Of a stretch of DNA of 64,000 nt, positions 7,788 through 16,271 are shown in pieces (within the stretch, counting starts at the first letter, position 1; each line of letters starts with the position of its first letter). A program made the translations under genes and the position numbers. Origin of the DNA: Mycobacterium sp. (GTDB lineage: Bacteria; Actinomycetota; Actinomycetes; Mycobacteriales; Mycobacteriaceae); NCBI GenBank assembly GCA_021732005.1, contig JAKFVT010000061.1, positions 93,105-157,104 on the forward strand, in the 5' to 3' direction. The notes under the pieces were generated by a model, which made no database searches, was not told where the DNA came from, and saw only the letters and a program-made list of their open reading frames with translations.

Positions 7788-8557
7788 GCGGCGTCGCCGT
7801 GTTCCTGATCGCCGTCGGATGCGCCGACATCGTGCGCAGGCTGACCCAGCGCCGATGGCCGGCCGTCGTCACGGGCCCGGCTGTCGCGGTGCTCACGGCC
7901 GGACTGTGCGGGCTGCTGCATCTCGGTGATCTCCTCCTGGTCGGTATCGCCGCGGCGGCGTCGGCGGCGTGGGGACTGTCATGCACCCGTGCCGAACGCG
8001 CCGGGGGCCGCTGGCAGGTGGCGCCGCTGGTGTTGTTCGGCGCGATTCTGACGGTGCTGATCCTGCTGTCCGGACTGGGTTCGCCGGTGGCCGGCCCGGT
8101 CAAGGCGTGGCTTGAGTGGGCCCCGGTGACCGCGACCGATCCGACCCGAATCCTGTTGGCGCTCGGCGTGATTCTGCTGCAGCTGGTGACCGGTAACCAA
8201 CTTGTCCGTCTCCTGCTGGGATCGGTGGGCTCGGTCAAGCCCGTCGGCGAGCCGCAGCCATCCGACAAGTTGAAGGGCGGGCGGCTACTCGGCCCGATGG
8301 AACGACTCCTGATCCTCGGGCTGGCCCTGGCCGGGCAGCTGGCCGCCGCGACCGCGGTGGTGGCGGCCAAGAGCATCATCCGGTTCCCGGAGATCAACGC
8401 TCAAAAGGCCAGGGAGAATGGCGGAATTGGGGCCGGCGGACAGGAGCGCAGCGACCCGGGAATCGGAATCGACGACGTCACCGAGTACTTTCTGGTGGGC
8501 AGTTTCGCCAGCTGGATCGTGGCGCTCGGTGGCCTCGCCCTGACCGGTCTCGGTTAG
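7784..8557 (+). CDS. Membrane protein partner of the SatD-like protein (C-terminal half DUF3307-like)
   Basis: 257 residues starting at the ATG that overlaps the upstream stop. Several hydrophobic segments are apparent (about residues 1-12, 20-60, 80-100, 120-140, 168-190 and 232-256), so it is a multi-pass inner-membrane protein. The C-terminal half, GRLLGPMERLLILGLALAGQ, then VAAKSIIRFPEI and VTEYFLVGSFASW, resembles the conserved end of DUF3307 proteins, which are often found beside satD genes; I rely on memory for this. The typical N-terminal HxxxDxxxQ motif of DUF3307 is not evident here. Transport or signalling role unknown. Confidence 0.65.
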   Translation: MSGVAVFLIAVGCADIVRRLTQRRWPAVVTGPAVAVLTAGLCGLLHLGDLLLVGIAAAASAAWGLSCTRAERAGGRWQVAPLVLFGAILTVLILLSGLGSPVAGPVKAWLEWAPVTATDPTRILLALGVILLQLVTGNQLVRLLLGSVGSVKPVGEPQPSDKLKGGRLLGPMERLLILGLALAGQLAAATAVVAAKSIIRFPEINAQKARENGGIGAGGQERSDPGIGIDDVTEYFLVGSFASWIVALGGLALTGLG

Positions 8558-8603
8558 CCGAATCGCCGTCGCGGGACGGCGTCGGCGTCATACGTTGTGC
8601 ACC

Positions 8604-9716
8604 ATGAAAATGAATGCCGCCATCTTGTGGGATTACGGGCAAGACTGGAGCGTAGAAGAAGTCGAGCTCGATCCGCCGAAGGACGGCGAGGTGCTGGTCT
8701 CGTTCGAGGCCACCGGGTTGTGCCATTCAGATCACCACATCCGCGACGGCGATCTGGTCGCGCCCATTCCGTTGATCGGCGGGCATGAAGGCGCGGGAAT
8801 CGTGCAGGAGGTCGGGCCGGGAGTTCGCGACCTGAAGGTCGGCGATCACATCGTGGCCGCATTCCTGCCCGCGTGCGGACGCTGCCGCTGGTGTGCGACC
8901 GGCAAGTCGAACTTGTGCGACATGGGCGCCGAGATCCTCATGGGCCTGCAGCCCGACGGCACCTTCCGCCGGCACGCGCGCGGCCAAGACATCTACGCGG
9001 CAATCGGTTTGGGCACCTTCGCCCCCTACGGCACCGTTCCGGAGGCGTCGCTGGTCAAGATCGACGACGACATCCCGTTGAGCCGGGCCTGCCTGCTCGG
9101 CTGCGGTGTCACTACCGGCTGGGGTTCGGCGGTCAACACCGCTGACGTGGCGCCGGGTGACACCGTGGTGGTGATCGGTTGCGGCGGCATCGGTAGCGGC
9201 GCCATCCAGGGCGCCCGGCTGGCGGGTGCGGAGAAGATCGTCGTGATCGACATCGTGGAGAGCAAGCGGGACAAGGCATTTCTGTTCGGCGCCACCCACT
9301 TCGCGACGTCGATCGCGGAAGGCACCGAGTTGGTGCGCGAGCTGACCAAAGGTGTGATGGCCGATTCCGCGCTGCTGACGGTCGGGCTGGTGGAAGGCCA
9401 GATGATCAACGACGCACTGGAACTCGTCAGCAAGGGCGGCGCCGTAGTGCTCACCGCGTTGGCGCCGATGACGGACGTGACGCCGGTACTGCCGATGACG
9501 ATGTTCACGCTCTTCCAGAAGCGGTTACTCGGCAGCCTCTACGGGCAGGCCAACCCGCGCGCCGACATCCCCAAGCTGCTCAGCCTCTACCGCCAGGGCA
9601 AGCTCCTGCTCGACGAGACCGTCACCCACGAATACAAGCTGGGCGAGATCAACAACGCCTACGACGACATGCTCGCCGGCCGCAACATCCGTGGAGTCGT
9701 CCTGCACGACCACTGA
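8604..9716 (+). CDS. Zinc-dependent (NDMA-type) alcohol dehydrogenase
   Basis: 370 residues from the ATG at 8604 (MKMNAAILWDYG); an in-frame TTG at 8595 is less likely. Medium-chain dehydrogenase features are clear: catalytic zinc ligands in GLCHSD and GGHEGAG, the structural-zinc lobe ACGRCRWCATGKSNLC (Cys at spacing 2-2-7), the GCGVTTGWGSAVNTA segment, and the Rossmann motif VVVIGCGGIGSGAIQGARLAGA. The family includes mycobacterial class III-like and nicotinoprotein alcohol dehydrogenases with tightly bound NAD. The substrate cannot be read from the sequence; proximity to sterol genes is suggestive only. It ends against fadA6 across a strong hairpin. Confidence 0.83.
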   Translation: MKMNAAILWDYGQDWSVEEVELDPPKDGEVLVSFEATGLCHSDHHIRDGDLVAPIPLIGGHEGAGIVQEVGPGVRDLKVGDHIVAAFLPACGRCRWCATGKSNLCDMGAEILMGLQPDGTFRRHARGQDIYAAIGLGTFAPYGTVPEASLVKIDDDIPLSRACLLGCGVTTGWGSAVNTADVAPGDTVVVIGCGGIGSGAIQGARLAGAEKIVVIDIVESKRDKAFLFGATHFATSIAEGTELVRELTKGVMADSALLTVGLVEGQMINDALELVSKGGAVVLTALAPMTDVTPVLPMTMFTLFQKRLLGSLYGQANPRADIPKLLSLYRQGKLLLDETVTHEYKLGEINNAYDDMLAGRNIRGVVLHDH

Positions 9717-9722
9717 CGTCGC

Positions 9723-9778
9723 GACTGTGCGGTTTCATACGCCGGCCAGCGGCGAGCCGCGTACGAAACCGCACAGTC
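9723..9778. terminator. Long hairpin between convergent adh and fadA6
   Basis: Arms 9723-9742 and 9759-9778 are 20 bases each with a single mismatch (GACTGTGCGGTTTC pairs exactly with GAAACCGCACAGTC), around a 16-base loop. It starts six bases after the adh stop and lies 11 bases before the fadA6 stop. No T run follows; probably a bidirectional terminator. Confidence 0.65.
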
Positions 9779-9789
9779 GACGAAAGTCG

Positions 9790-10947
9790 TTAGAGCCGTT
9801 CGATGATCGTGACGTTGGCGGTGCCGCCGCCTTCGCACATCGTCTGCAGGCCGTAGCGGCCGCCGCGGCGCTCGAGCTCGTTGAGCATGGTGGTGAACAG
9901 CTTGGCGCCGGTGGCGCCGAGCGGGTGGCCCAGAGCGATCGCGCCGCCGTTGGGGTTGACTTTCTCCGGGTCGGCCTTGGTCTCCTTGAGCCAGGCCATC
10001 ACCACCGGCGCGAACGCCTCGTTGATCTCGACGACGTCGATGTCGTCGATCGTCAGGCCGGCCTTGTCCAGTGCGTACTTGGTCGCCGGGATCGGGCCGG
10101 TGAGCATGAACACCGGGTCGGCGCCGCGGGCGCTGATGTGGTGGATCCGGGCCCGCGGGGTCAGCTTGTGGTCCTTGACGGCCTGCTCGCTGGCAAGGAG
10201 CACCGCGCTGGCGCCGTCGGAAATCTGGCTGGCCATGGCCGCGGTCAGCCGGCCGCCTTCTCGCAGCGTCTTCAGGCTGGCCAGCTTCTCCAGGGTGGAC
10301 TCGCGTGGGCCTTCGTCGGTGCGGAACTCGCCGACCGGGACGATCTCGTTCTCGAAGTTGCCGTTGCGGATGGCGGCAAAGGCCTTGTCGTGGCTGCCCT
10401 TGGAGAACTCCTCCATCTCCTCCCGGGACAGGCCCCACTTCTCGGCGATCATCTCCGCACCGCGGAACTGGGAGATCTCCTGATCACCGTAGCGGTGCAG
10501 CCAGTTCTCCGACTCGTTGGTCGGTGAGGTGAAGCCGAACTGCTCGGCGACGGTCATCGCCGACGAGATCGGGATACGGCTCATGTTCTGCATGCCGCCG
10601 GCCAGAATGAGGTCTGCGGTGCCCGCCATGATGGCTTGGGCACCAAAGGAAATCGCCTGCTGGCTGGAGCCGCACTGGCGGTCGACGGTCACGCCCGGCA
10701 CCTCTTCGGGGAACCCGGCCGCCAGCCAGGTGTTGCGGCCGATGTTGCCGGCCTGCGGGCCGATGGTATCCAGGCAACCGACGATCGCGTCCTCCACGGC
10801 ACCGGGGTCGACGTCGACCCGGTCGAAGATGCCGCGGAACGCCACCACGCCGAGGTCGATGGGATGGACGTGGGCCAGCGAACCGTTGCGCTTGCCGACC
10901 GCGGTGCGTACGGCATCGATGACGTATGCCTGTGAAGCGGGGGCCAT
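9790..10947 (-). CDS. fadA6: Acetyl-CoA acyltransferase FadA6 (sterol C/D-ring thiolase)
   Basis: A complete 385-residue thiolase. The nucleophilic Cys92 lies in VDRQCGSSQQA, His341 in GGAIALGHPLGATGA and Cys371 in QTMCEGGGTAN. Position directly downstream of kstR2-ipdF-ipdE1 matches Rv3556c (fadA6), which is in the KstR2 regulon and is assigned to thiolysis of late C/D-ring CoA thioesters. Nine bases separate it from kstR2, so it is the last gene of a four-gene operon read from the KstR2 box at 13513-13526. The ATG start at 10947 has AAGGAG just upstream. Confidence 0.9.
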   Translation of the reverse strand: MAPASQAYVIDAVRTAVGKRNGSLAHVHPIDLGVVAFRGIFDRVDVDPGAVEDAIVGCLDTIGPQAGNIGRNTWLAAGFPEEVPGVTVDRQCGSSQQAISFGAQAIMAGTADLILAGGMQNMSRIPISSAMTVAEQFGFTSPTNESENWLHRYGDQEISQFRGAEMIAEKWGLSREEMEEFSKGSHDKAFAAIRNGNFENEIVPVGEFRTDEGPRESTLEKLASLKTLREGGRLTAAMASQISDGASAVLLASEQAVKDHKLTPRARIHHISARGADPVFMLTGPIPATKYALDKAGLTIDDIDVVEINEAFAPVVMAWLKETKADPEKVNPNGGAIALGHPLGATGAKLFTTMLNELERRGGRYGLQTMCEGGGTANVTIIERL

Positions 10948-10957
10948 GTCGATCTCC

Positions 10958-11548
10958 TTACTTTGCGGCGGCTATTCCGCCGAGGACGATGGAAAGGTAT
11001 TGGCGACCAACCTCTTCGGCCGTCAGCGGGCCACCCGGCTGATACCAACGCACGGAAACCCACGTGGTATCCCGGATGAACCGGTACACCACGTCGACGT
11101 CGATGTCGGGTCGGAAGTAGCCCTGTTCGACGCCGGAGTTGAGCAGGTCGAGCCACATCTTGCGCTGCTCTTTGTTGCGAGCCTCGACGAAATCGAACTG
11201 CGGCAGGGTCGTCAGCCGCTTGGCCTCGTCCTGGTAGATCACCACCTGCGCGTGCCGGTCTTCGATCGCCTCGAAGGACGTCATGAACAGACCCTTCAGC
11301 CGCTCCAGCGGATTGGGCTCGGTGGTGATGATCTGCTGGTAACGGTCGAACAGCCAGTCCAGGAAGTCGCGCAGGACCTCCTCGACCATCTGCTCCTTGC
11401 TCTTGAAGTGGTGATAGAGGCTGCCGGACAAGATGCCCGCCGAGTCGGCGATGTCGCGCACGGTGGTCGCACGCAGGCCGCGCTCGGCGAACATCGTCGC
11501 GGCGAGCACCAGAAGCTCGTCGCGACGGCTGACCGGCTGCTCGGTCAC
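10958..11548 (-). CDS. kstR2: TetR-family repressor KstR2
   Basis: 196 residues. The N-terminal helix-turn-helix is TTVRDIADSAGILSGSLYHHFKSKEQM (about residues 28-54); the remainder is the helical ligand-binding and dimer domain. It corresponds to Rv3557c, the repressor of the HIP (C/D-ring) regulon that binds AnCAAGnnCTTGnT and is released by HIP-CoA made by FadD3. Both motif copies in this window flank genes of that regulon. The start is GTG and overlaps the ipdF stop by four bases (GTGA). In M. tuberculosis a PPE gene (PPE64) separates kstR2 from ipdF; here they are directly joined. Confidence 0.92.
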   Translation of the reverse strand: MTEQPVSRRDELLVLAATMFAERGLRATTVRDIADSAGILSGSLYHHFKSKEQMVEEVLRDFLDWLFDRYQQIITTEPNPLERLKGLFMTSFEAIEDRHAQVVIYQDEAKRLTTLPQFDFVEARNKEQRKMWLDLLNSGVEQGYFRPDIDVDVVYRFIRDTTWVSVRWYQPGGPLTAEEVGRQYLSIVLGGIAAAK

Positions 11549-12336
11549 GCGCGTTGGCTCGATACCGAAATGACTTCGCCGGTCAGGTAACTCGAATAGT
11601 CACTGGCCAGGAACGCGATGGTGGCCGCCACCTCCCACGGCTCGGCGGCGCGGCCGAAGGCCTCGCCCTCCGAGAGCCGGTCGAGCAGGTCGGAGGAGCT
11701 GGTCTTCTCCAGGAACTTGTGCCGCGCGATGCTCGGCGAAACGGCGTTGATGCGCACCCCGTATTCGACGGCTTCGATTGCGCTGCACCGGGTCAGCGCC
11801 ATCACACCGGCCTTGGCGGCGGCGTAGTGCGACTGCGAATGCTGCGCCCGCCACCCGAGGACGCTGGCGTTGTTGACGATCACGCCGCCGTGACCGGCGT
11901 CGCGGAAGTACCGCAGCGCCGCGCGGGTCGCCCGCATCGTCGAGGTCAGCGTCACGTTGAGGACCCGGTCCCATTCCTCGTCCGTCACGTCGATGACAGG
12001 AGTGGTTCCGCCGAGGCCGGCGTTGTTCACCAGCACGTCGAGGCGGCCCAGCCGCGCGGTGGTGGAGGCGATCAGAGCGTCGACCTGAGCGGTGGACGTG
12101 ACGTCGCACACCACCGCTTCGACGCGGCCCAGTCCCAATTCGGTCAACTGGTCCCGGGTTTCGCCGAGCCGGCGTTCGTGGTGATCGGAGACGACGACGT
12201 CGGCACCTTCGAGCAGCGCGCGGCGCGCCGTCGACGATCCGATACCGGTACCCGCCGCCGCGGTCACGACGACGACCTTGCCGGTCAGCAGGCCGTGGCC
12301 CTCGATTTCCTTGGGCACGTCCGACAGTGGCGCCAC
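11545..12336 (-). CDS. ipdF: SDR hydroxy-HIP-CoA oxidoreductase IpdF
   Basis: 263 residues with a glycine-rich VTAAAGTGIGSSTARRAL, NNAGLGG, a Ser in NNASVLGW and the catalytic YAAAKAG. It matches Rv3559c, named IpdF, which interconverts the 5-hydroxy and 5-oxo forms of the bicyclic CoA thioester after IpdC. The GTG start shares a base with the ipdE1 stop (TAGTG), and its own stop overlaps kstR2, so the enzyme and the repressor are translationally coupled. Expression is expected from the KstR2-controlled promoter ahead of ipdE1. Confidence 0.9.
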   Translation of the reverse strand: MAPLSDVPKEIEGHGLLTGKVVVVTAAAGTGIGSSTARRALLEGADVVVSDHHERRLGETRDQLTELGLGRVEAVVCDVTSTAQVDALIASTTARLGRLDVLVNNAGLGGTTPVIDVTDEEWDRVLNVTLTSTMRATRAALRYFRDAGHGGVIVNNASVLGWRAQHSQSHYAAAKAGVMALTRCSAIEAVEYGVRINAVSPSIARHKFLEKTSSSDLLDRLSEGEAFGRAAEPWEVAATIAFLASDYSSYLTGEVISVSSQRA

Positions 12337-13496
12337 TAGCCCTTCACCTCTCGAGGAAGGCCGAGCACCCGCTCGGCGATGATGTTGCGCTGGATCTCGT
12401 TGGACCCGCCGTAGATTGTGTCAGCCCTGGAGAACAGGAACAGCCGCTGCCACTCGTCGAACTCGCCGCCGTCCAGCAGCAGGCCGGAGCGGCCCTTGAC
12501 GTCCATCGCCAGCTCGCCGAGATCGCGGTGCCAGTTCGCCCACAGCAGCTTCGACACAGAGTCTTTTCCGGCGGCCTGGCTGGCCCCTTCCACGTCCATG
12601 GTCGCCAGCGCGTAGGACCGCATGGTCTGCAGGCCCGCCCACGACCGGGTGAGCCGCTCACGGATCAGCGGATCGTCGATCGCACCGTTGGACTTGGCGA
12701 GCTCGGCGACACCGGAAAGCTCACGGGCATAACGGATCTGCTGACCGAGCGTGGACACGCCACGCTCGAACGTCAGCAACCCCATCGCCACCCGCCAGCC
12801 GTCGCCCGGCTCGCCCACCACCAGGTCCGCGTCGGCGCGGGCATCGGTGAAGAACACCTCGTTGAACTCCGAGTCGCCAGTCAGCTGAATGATCGGGCGG
12901 ATCTCCACGCCCGGCTGATCCAGCGGCACCAGCAGGAAGGACAGGCCGGCGTGGCGCTTGGAGCCCTTTTCCGTGCGAACGACCACGAAGCACCACTGCG
13001 CCCAGTGCGCCAGCGATGTCCAGACCTTCTGCCCGTTGATGATCCACTGGTCACCGTCGAGGACTGCGGAAGTCGCGACGTTGGCCAAGTCACTACCGGC
13101 GCCGGGCTCGGAGTAGCCCTGACTCCACAGCTCGGTGACGTCGAGGATCTTCGGCAGGAACCGCTGCTGCTGTTCGGGCGTACCGAACGCGATCAGCGTC
13201 GGCCCGAGCAGTTCCTCACCGAGGTGGTTGACCTTGTCCGGGGCGTCGGCCTTGGCGTACTCCTCGTAGAACGCCACCCGATGGGCCACCGACAAACCGC
13301 GACCGCCGTGCTCGACCGGCCAGCCCAGGCAGGTCAGGCCTGCTGCGGCGAGATGCCGGTTCCAGGCCAGTCGCTCCTCGAAGGCTTCGTGCTCGCGTCC
13401 CGGGCCGCCGAGGCCCTTGAGCGCGGCGTATTCACCGACGAGATTGCCGGCCAGCCACTCGCGGACCTCCGCCCGGAACTCCTCGACCGTGATCAC
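12336..13496 (-). CDS. ipdE1: Acyl-CoA dehydrogenase IpdE1 (FadE30)
   Basis: 386 residues of the acyl-CoA dehydrogenase fold: an N-terminal helical domain, the middle beta domain with QGYSEPGAGSDLANVAT and a WTSLAHWAQW segment, and a C-terminal end reading IYGGSNEIQRNIIAERVLG. It is the equivalent of Rv3560c, FadE30/IpdE1, which forms a heterotetramer with IpdE2 (FadE33) and dehydrogenates HIP-CoA. The GTG start at 13496 opens the ipdE1-ipdF-kstR2-fadA6 operon, facing fadD3 over a 79-base region with a KstR2 box. Its partner ipdE2 lies in the divergent operon at 17218-18165. Confidence 0.9.
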   Translation of the reverse strand: MITVEEFRAEVREWLAGNLVGEYAALKGLGGPGREHEAFEERLAWNRHLAAAGLTCLGWPVEHGGRGLSVAHRVAFYEEYAKADAPDKVNHLGEELLGPTLIAFGTPEQQQRFLPKILDVTELWSQGYSEPGAGSDLANVATSAVLDGDQWIINGQKVWTSLAHWAQWCFVVVRTEKGSKRHAGLSFLLVPLDQPGVEIRPIIQLTGDSEFNEVFFTDARADADLVVGEPGDGWRVAMGLLTFERGVSTLGQQIRYARELSGVAELAKSNGAIDDPLIRERLTRSWAGLQTMRSYALATMDVEGASQAAGKDSVSKLLWANWHRDLGELAMDVKGRSGLLLDGGEFDEWQRLFLFSRADTIYGGSNEIQRNIIAERVLGLPREVKG

Positions 13497-13512
13497 CCTT
13501 GTAGGCTAACCT

Positions 13513-13526
13513 ACCAAGCACTTGCT
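13513..13526. promoter_or_regulatory. KstR2 operator between ipdE1 and fadD3
   Basis: ACCAAGCACTTGCT matches AnCAAGnnCTTGnT at every fixed base. It lies 16 bases from the ipdE1 GTG and 49 bases from the fadD3 ATG, so one site can control both divergent operons, including the repressor gene itself. The arrangement is that of Rv3560c/Rv3561. Confidence 0.87.
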
Positions 13527-13575
13527 TTGTTAGCCCGGGACCGATGCACCGGGTATCAGGCCTTGAGGAGTCTCG

Positions 13576-15117
13576 ATGACGAGCGCCCCGCGCACCACAC
13601 CCGCGGTGCTGGACCGGATGGCACTCGATTTCGCCAACCACGATGCACTGATCACCGACGACCGCTCGTTCACCTTCGCCGAATTGCGTGAGGAGGTTCG
13701 CCGGGCGGCCGCCGCGATCATCGGGCTGGGCGTGCGACCCGGCGACAAGATCGCGATCTGGTCACCGAACACGTGGCACTGGGTGATCGCCTGCCTGGCC
13801 ACGCAGTACGCCGGTGCGGTGATGGTGCCGCTGAACACGCGTTATACCGCTGACGAGGCCTCCGACATCCTGGCCCGGACACACGCACCGCTGCTGTTCG
13901 GCATGGGACGGTTCCTGGGCGCCGACCGGGTTGGTGATCTCGACCTCGCCGCTCTGCCGGACCTCCACCACGTCGTGCGCATCCCGATCGACGAGGCAGA
14001 CGGCACCTGGGACGAGTTCCTCGCCGGCCCGCAGGTGCCGCTGTCGGAGGTCGACGCCCGGGCGGCGGCGGTACGCCCCGACGACCCGTCCGACGTGCTG
14101 TTCACTTCGGGCACCACCGGCCGCAGCAAAGGTGTGCTCTGCGCGCACCGGCAGTCACTGGCCGCCCCCGCGGCGTGGGCCGAGTGCGGCCAGCTCACCA
14201 GCGCCGACCGCTATCTGTGCATCAACCCGTTCTTCCACAACTTCGGCTACAAGGCCGGCATCCTCGCCTGCCTACAGACCGGCGCGACCCTGATCCCTCA
14301 GCTCACATTCGACCCCGAGCAGGCCATGCGGGTGATCGCCGAGAAGCGCATCACCGTGGTGCCCGGGCCGCCGACCATCTTCCAGACGCTGCTGGATCAC
14401 CCGACTCGCAAGCAGTACGACCTGAGCTCACTTCGGTTCGCGGTGACCGGCGCGGCGACGGTGCCCGTCGTGCTGATCGAACGCATGCAGGCCGAGCTGG
14501 ACTTCGACATCGTGCTGACCGCATACGGGCTGACCGAGGCCAACGGCTTCGGCACCATGTGCCGCGCCGACGACGACGCCGTCACCGTGGCCACCACCTG
14601 CGGGCGGCCGATCGCGGATTTCGAGCTGCGCATCGACTCCCCGGATTCTGACAACGGTGCCGGCGAAGTGCTGCTGCGCGGACCCAACGTGATGCTCGGC
14701 TATCTCGACGATCCGGCGGCGACGGCGGCCGCGATCGACAGCGACGGCTGGCTGCACACCGGTGACGTCGGCACCGTCGACGAGGCAGGCAACCTGCGAA
14801 TCACCGACCGGCTCAAGGACATGTACATCTGCGGCGGTTTCAACGTCTACCCCGCCGAGATCGAGCAGGTCCTGGCCCGACTCGACGGAGTCGCCGACGC
14901 CGCCGTGATCGGCGTGCCCGACGAACGCCTCGGTGAGGTCGGGCGGGCGTTCATCGTGCGCCGGCCGGACAGCGACCTCGACGAGCAGGCCGTGATCGAT
15001 TACACCCGCAAGCACCTGGCGAATTTCAAGACCCCGCGCTCGGTGGTGTTCGTGGAAGCACTGCCACGAAACCCCGGCGGCAAAGTGGTCAAACCCACAC
15101 TGCGAGAGATGGTTTGA
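13576..15117 (+). CDS. fadD3: HIP-CoA synthetase FadD3
   Basis: 513 residues of the ANL adenylate-forming superfamily. The phosphate-binding loop VLFTSGTTGRSKGV is at about residues 174-187; the A5 motif AYGLTEANG, WLHTGDVG and the C-terminal lysine segment NPGGKVVKPTLREM follow. It matches Rv3561, which activates HIP (the propanoate left after ring A/B removal) to HIP-CoA, the entry step of C/D-ring breakdown and the source of the KstR2 inducer. GAGGAG at 13565-13570 is five bases before the ATG. It heads fadD3-fadE31-fadE32-fadE33, with one-base overlap to fadE31. Confidence 0.92.
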   Translation: MTSAPRTTPAVLDRMALDFANHDALITDDRSFTFAELREEVRRAAAAIIGLGVRPGDKIAIWSPNTWHWVIACLATQYAGAVMVPLNTRYTADEASDILARTHAPLLFGMGRFLGADRVGDLDLAALPDLHHVVRIPIDEADGTWDEFLAGPQVPLSEVDARAAAVRPDDPSDVLFTSGTTGRSKGVLCAHRQSLAAPAAWAECGQLTSADRYLCINPFFHNFGYKAGILACLQTGATLIPQLTFDPEQAMRVIAEKRITVVPGPPTIFQTLLDHPTRKQYDLSSLRFAVTGAATVPVVLIERMQAELDFDIVLTAYGLTEANGFGTMCRADDDAVTVATTCGRPIADFELRIDSPDSDNGAGEVLLRGPNVMLGYLDDPAATAAAIDSDGWLHTGDVGTVDEAGNLRITDRLKDMYICGGFNVYPAEIEQVLARLDGVADAAVIGVPDERLGEVGRAFIVRRPDSDLDEQAVIDYTRKHLANFKTPRSVVFVEALPRNPGGKVVKPTLREMV

Positions 15118-16271
15118 TGGACCTGCACTACGACGACGCGACCGAAGAGTTCCGCACCGAGGTGCGGGACTTCCTGGCGGCCAACAAAGACTCGTTCCCG
15201 ACGAAGTCCTACGACAACGCCGAAGGGTTCGAGCAGCACCGGCGCTGGGATCGCATCCTGTTCGACGCAGGCCTGTCGGTGGTGACCTGGCCGGAGAAAT
15301 ACGGCGGCCGCGACGCCACGCTGCTGCAATGGGTGGCCTACGAGGAGGAGTACTTCCGGGCCGGCGCGCCGGGACGCGCCAGCGCCAACGGCACCTCCAT
15401 GCTGGGGCCGACCCTGTTCGCGCACGGCACCGAAGAACAACTGGACCGTGTCTTGCCGAAAATGGCGAGCGGCGAAGAGATCTGGGCGCAGGCTTGGTCG
15501 GAGCCGGAGTCCGGGAGCGACCTGGCGTCGCTCCGGTCCACGGCCACCCAGACCGACGGCGGCTGGCTGCTGAACGGCCAGAAGATCTGGAGCAGCCGCG
15601 CGCCGTTCGGTGACCGCGCCTTCGGCCTGTTCCGGTCCGATCCGAGCGCCGAGCGTCATCGCGGGCTGACCTACTTCATGTTCGACCTGAGGGCCGAGGG
15701 TGTGACGGTACGCCCCATCGCGCAGCTCGGCGGCGACACCGGCTTCGGAGAAGTGTTCCTGGACAACGTCTTCGTGCCCGACACTGACGTCATCGGTGCT
15801 GTGCACGACGGCTGGCGTGCCGCGATGAGTACGTCGAGCAACGAACGCGGCATGTCACTGCGCAGCCCGGCGCGGTTCCTCGCACCGGCCGAGCGTCTGG
15901 TGTCGGAGTGGCACGACCGTGGCGCCGACTCGGCGTTCGCCGACCGGGTGGCAGATGCCTGGATCAAGGCGCAGGCCTACCGGTTGCACACATTCGGCAC
16001 CGTGACCCGGATCGCCGCCGGCGGCGAACTGGGCGCCGAGTCGTCGGTGACCAAGGTGTTCTGGTCGGACCTCGACGTCGCACTGCACCAGACGGCACTA
16101 GAGCTCCGCGGCGCTGACGCCGAGCTGACCGACTCCTGGACCGAGGGCCTGCTGTTCGCATTGGGCGGTCCGATTTACGCCGGCACCAACGAGATTCAGC
16201 GCAACATCATCGCCGAGCGTCTGCTCGGGCTGCCCCGAGAAAGCTCAGCGAGCGCAGGAGCGAAGAAATGA
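15117..16271 (+). CDS. fadE31: Acyl-CoA dehydrogenase FadE31
   Basis: 384 residues starting at the ATG that overlaps the fadD3 stop (TGATG). Acyl-CoA dehydrogenase signatures include AQAWSEPESGSDLASLRS, the WSSRAPFGDRAF segment and the end GTNEIQRNIIAERLLG. It matches Rv3562. FadE31 and FadE32 belong to the two-gene alpha2beta2 acyl-CoA dehydrogenases typical of actinobacterial sterol degradation and are implicated in the steps after IpdAB; the exact substrate is not settled by sequence. The last codons (SSASAGAKK) are read through a GAGCG-rich stretch that runs into the fadE32 start. Confidence 0.88.
   Translation: MDLHYDDATEEFRTEVRDFLAANKDSFPTKSYDNAEGFEQHRRWDRILFDAGLSVVTWPEKYGGRDATLLQWVAYEEEYFRAGAPGRASANGTSMLGPTLFAHGTEEQLDRVLPKMASGEEIWAQAWSEPESGSDLASLRSTATQTDGGWLLNGQKIWSSRAPFGDRAFGLFRSDPSAERHRGLTYFMFDLRAEGVTVRPIAQLGGDTGFGEVFLDNVFVPDTDVIGAVHDGWRAAMSTSSNERGMSLRSPARFLAPAERLVSEWHDRGADSAFADRVADAWIKAQAYRLHTFGTVTRIAAGGELGAESSVTKVFWSDLDVALHQTALELRGADAELTDSWTEGLLFALGGPIYAGTNEIQRNIIAERLLGLPRESSASAGAKK

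Noticed and set aside
12327..13691. 454-codon plus-strand frame opposite ipdE1
   Set aside because: Antisense shadow of the acyl-CoA dehydrogenase gene with no family features.
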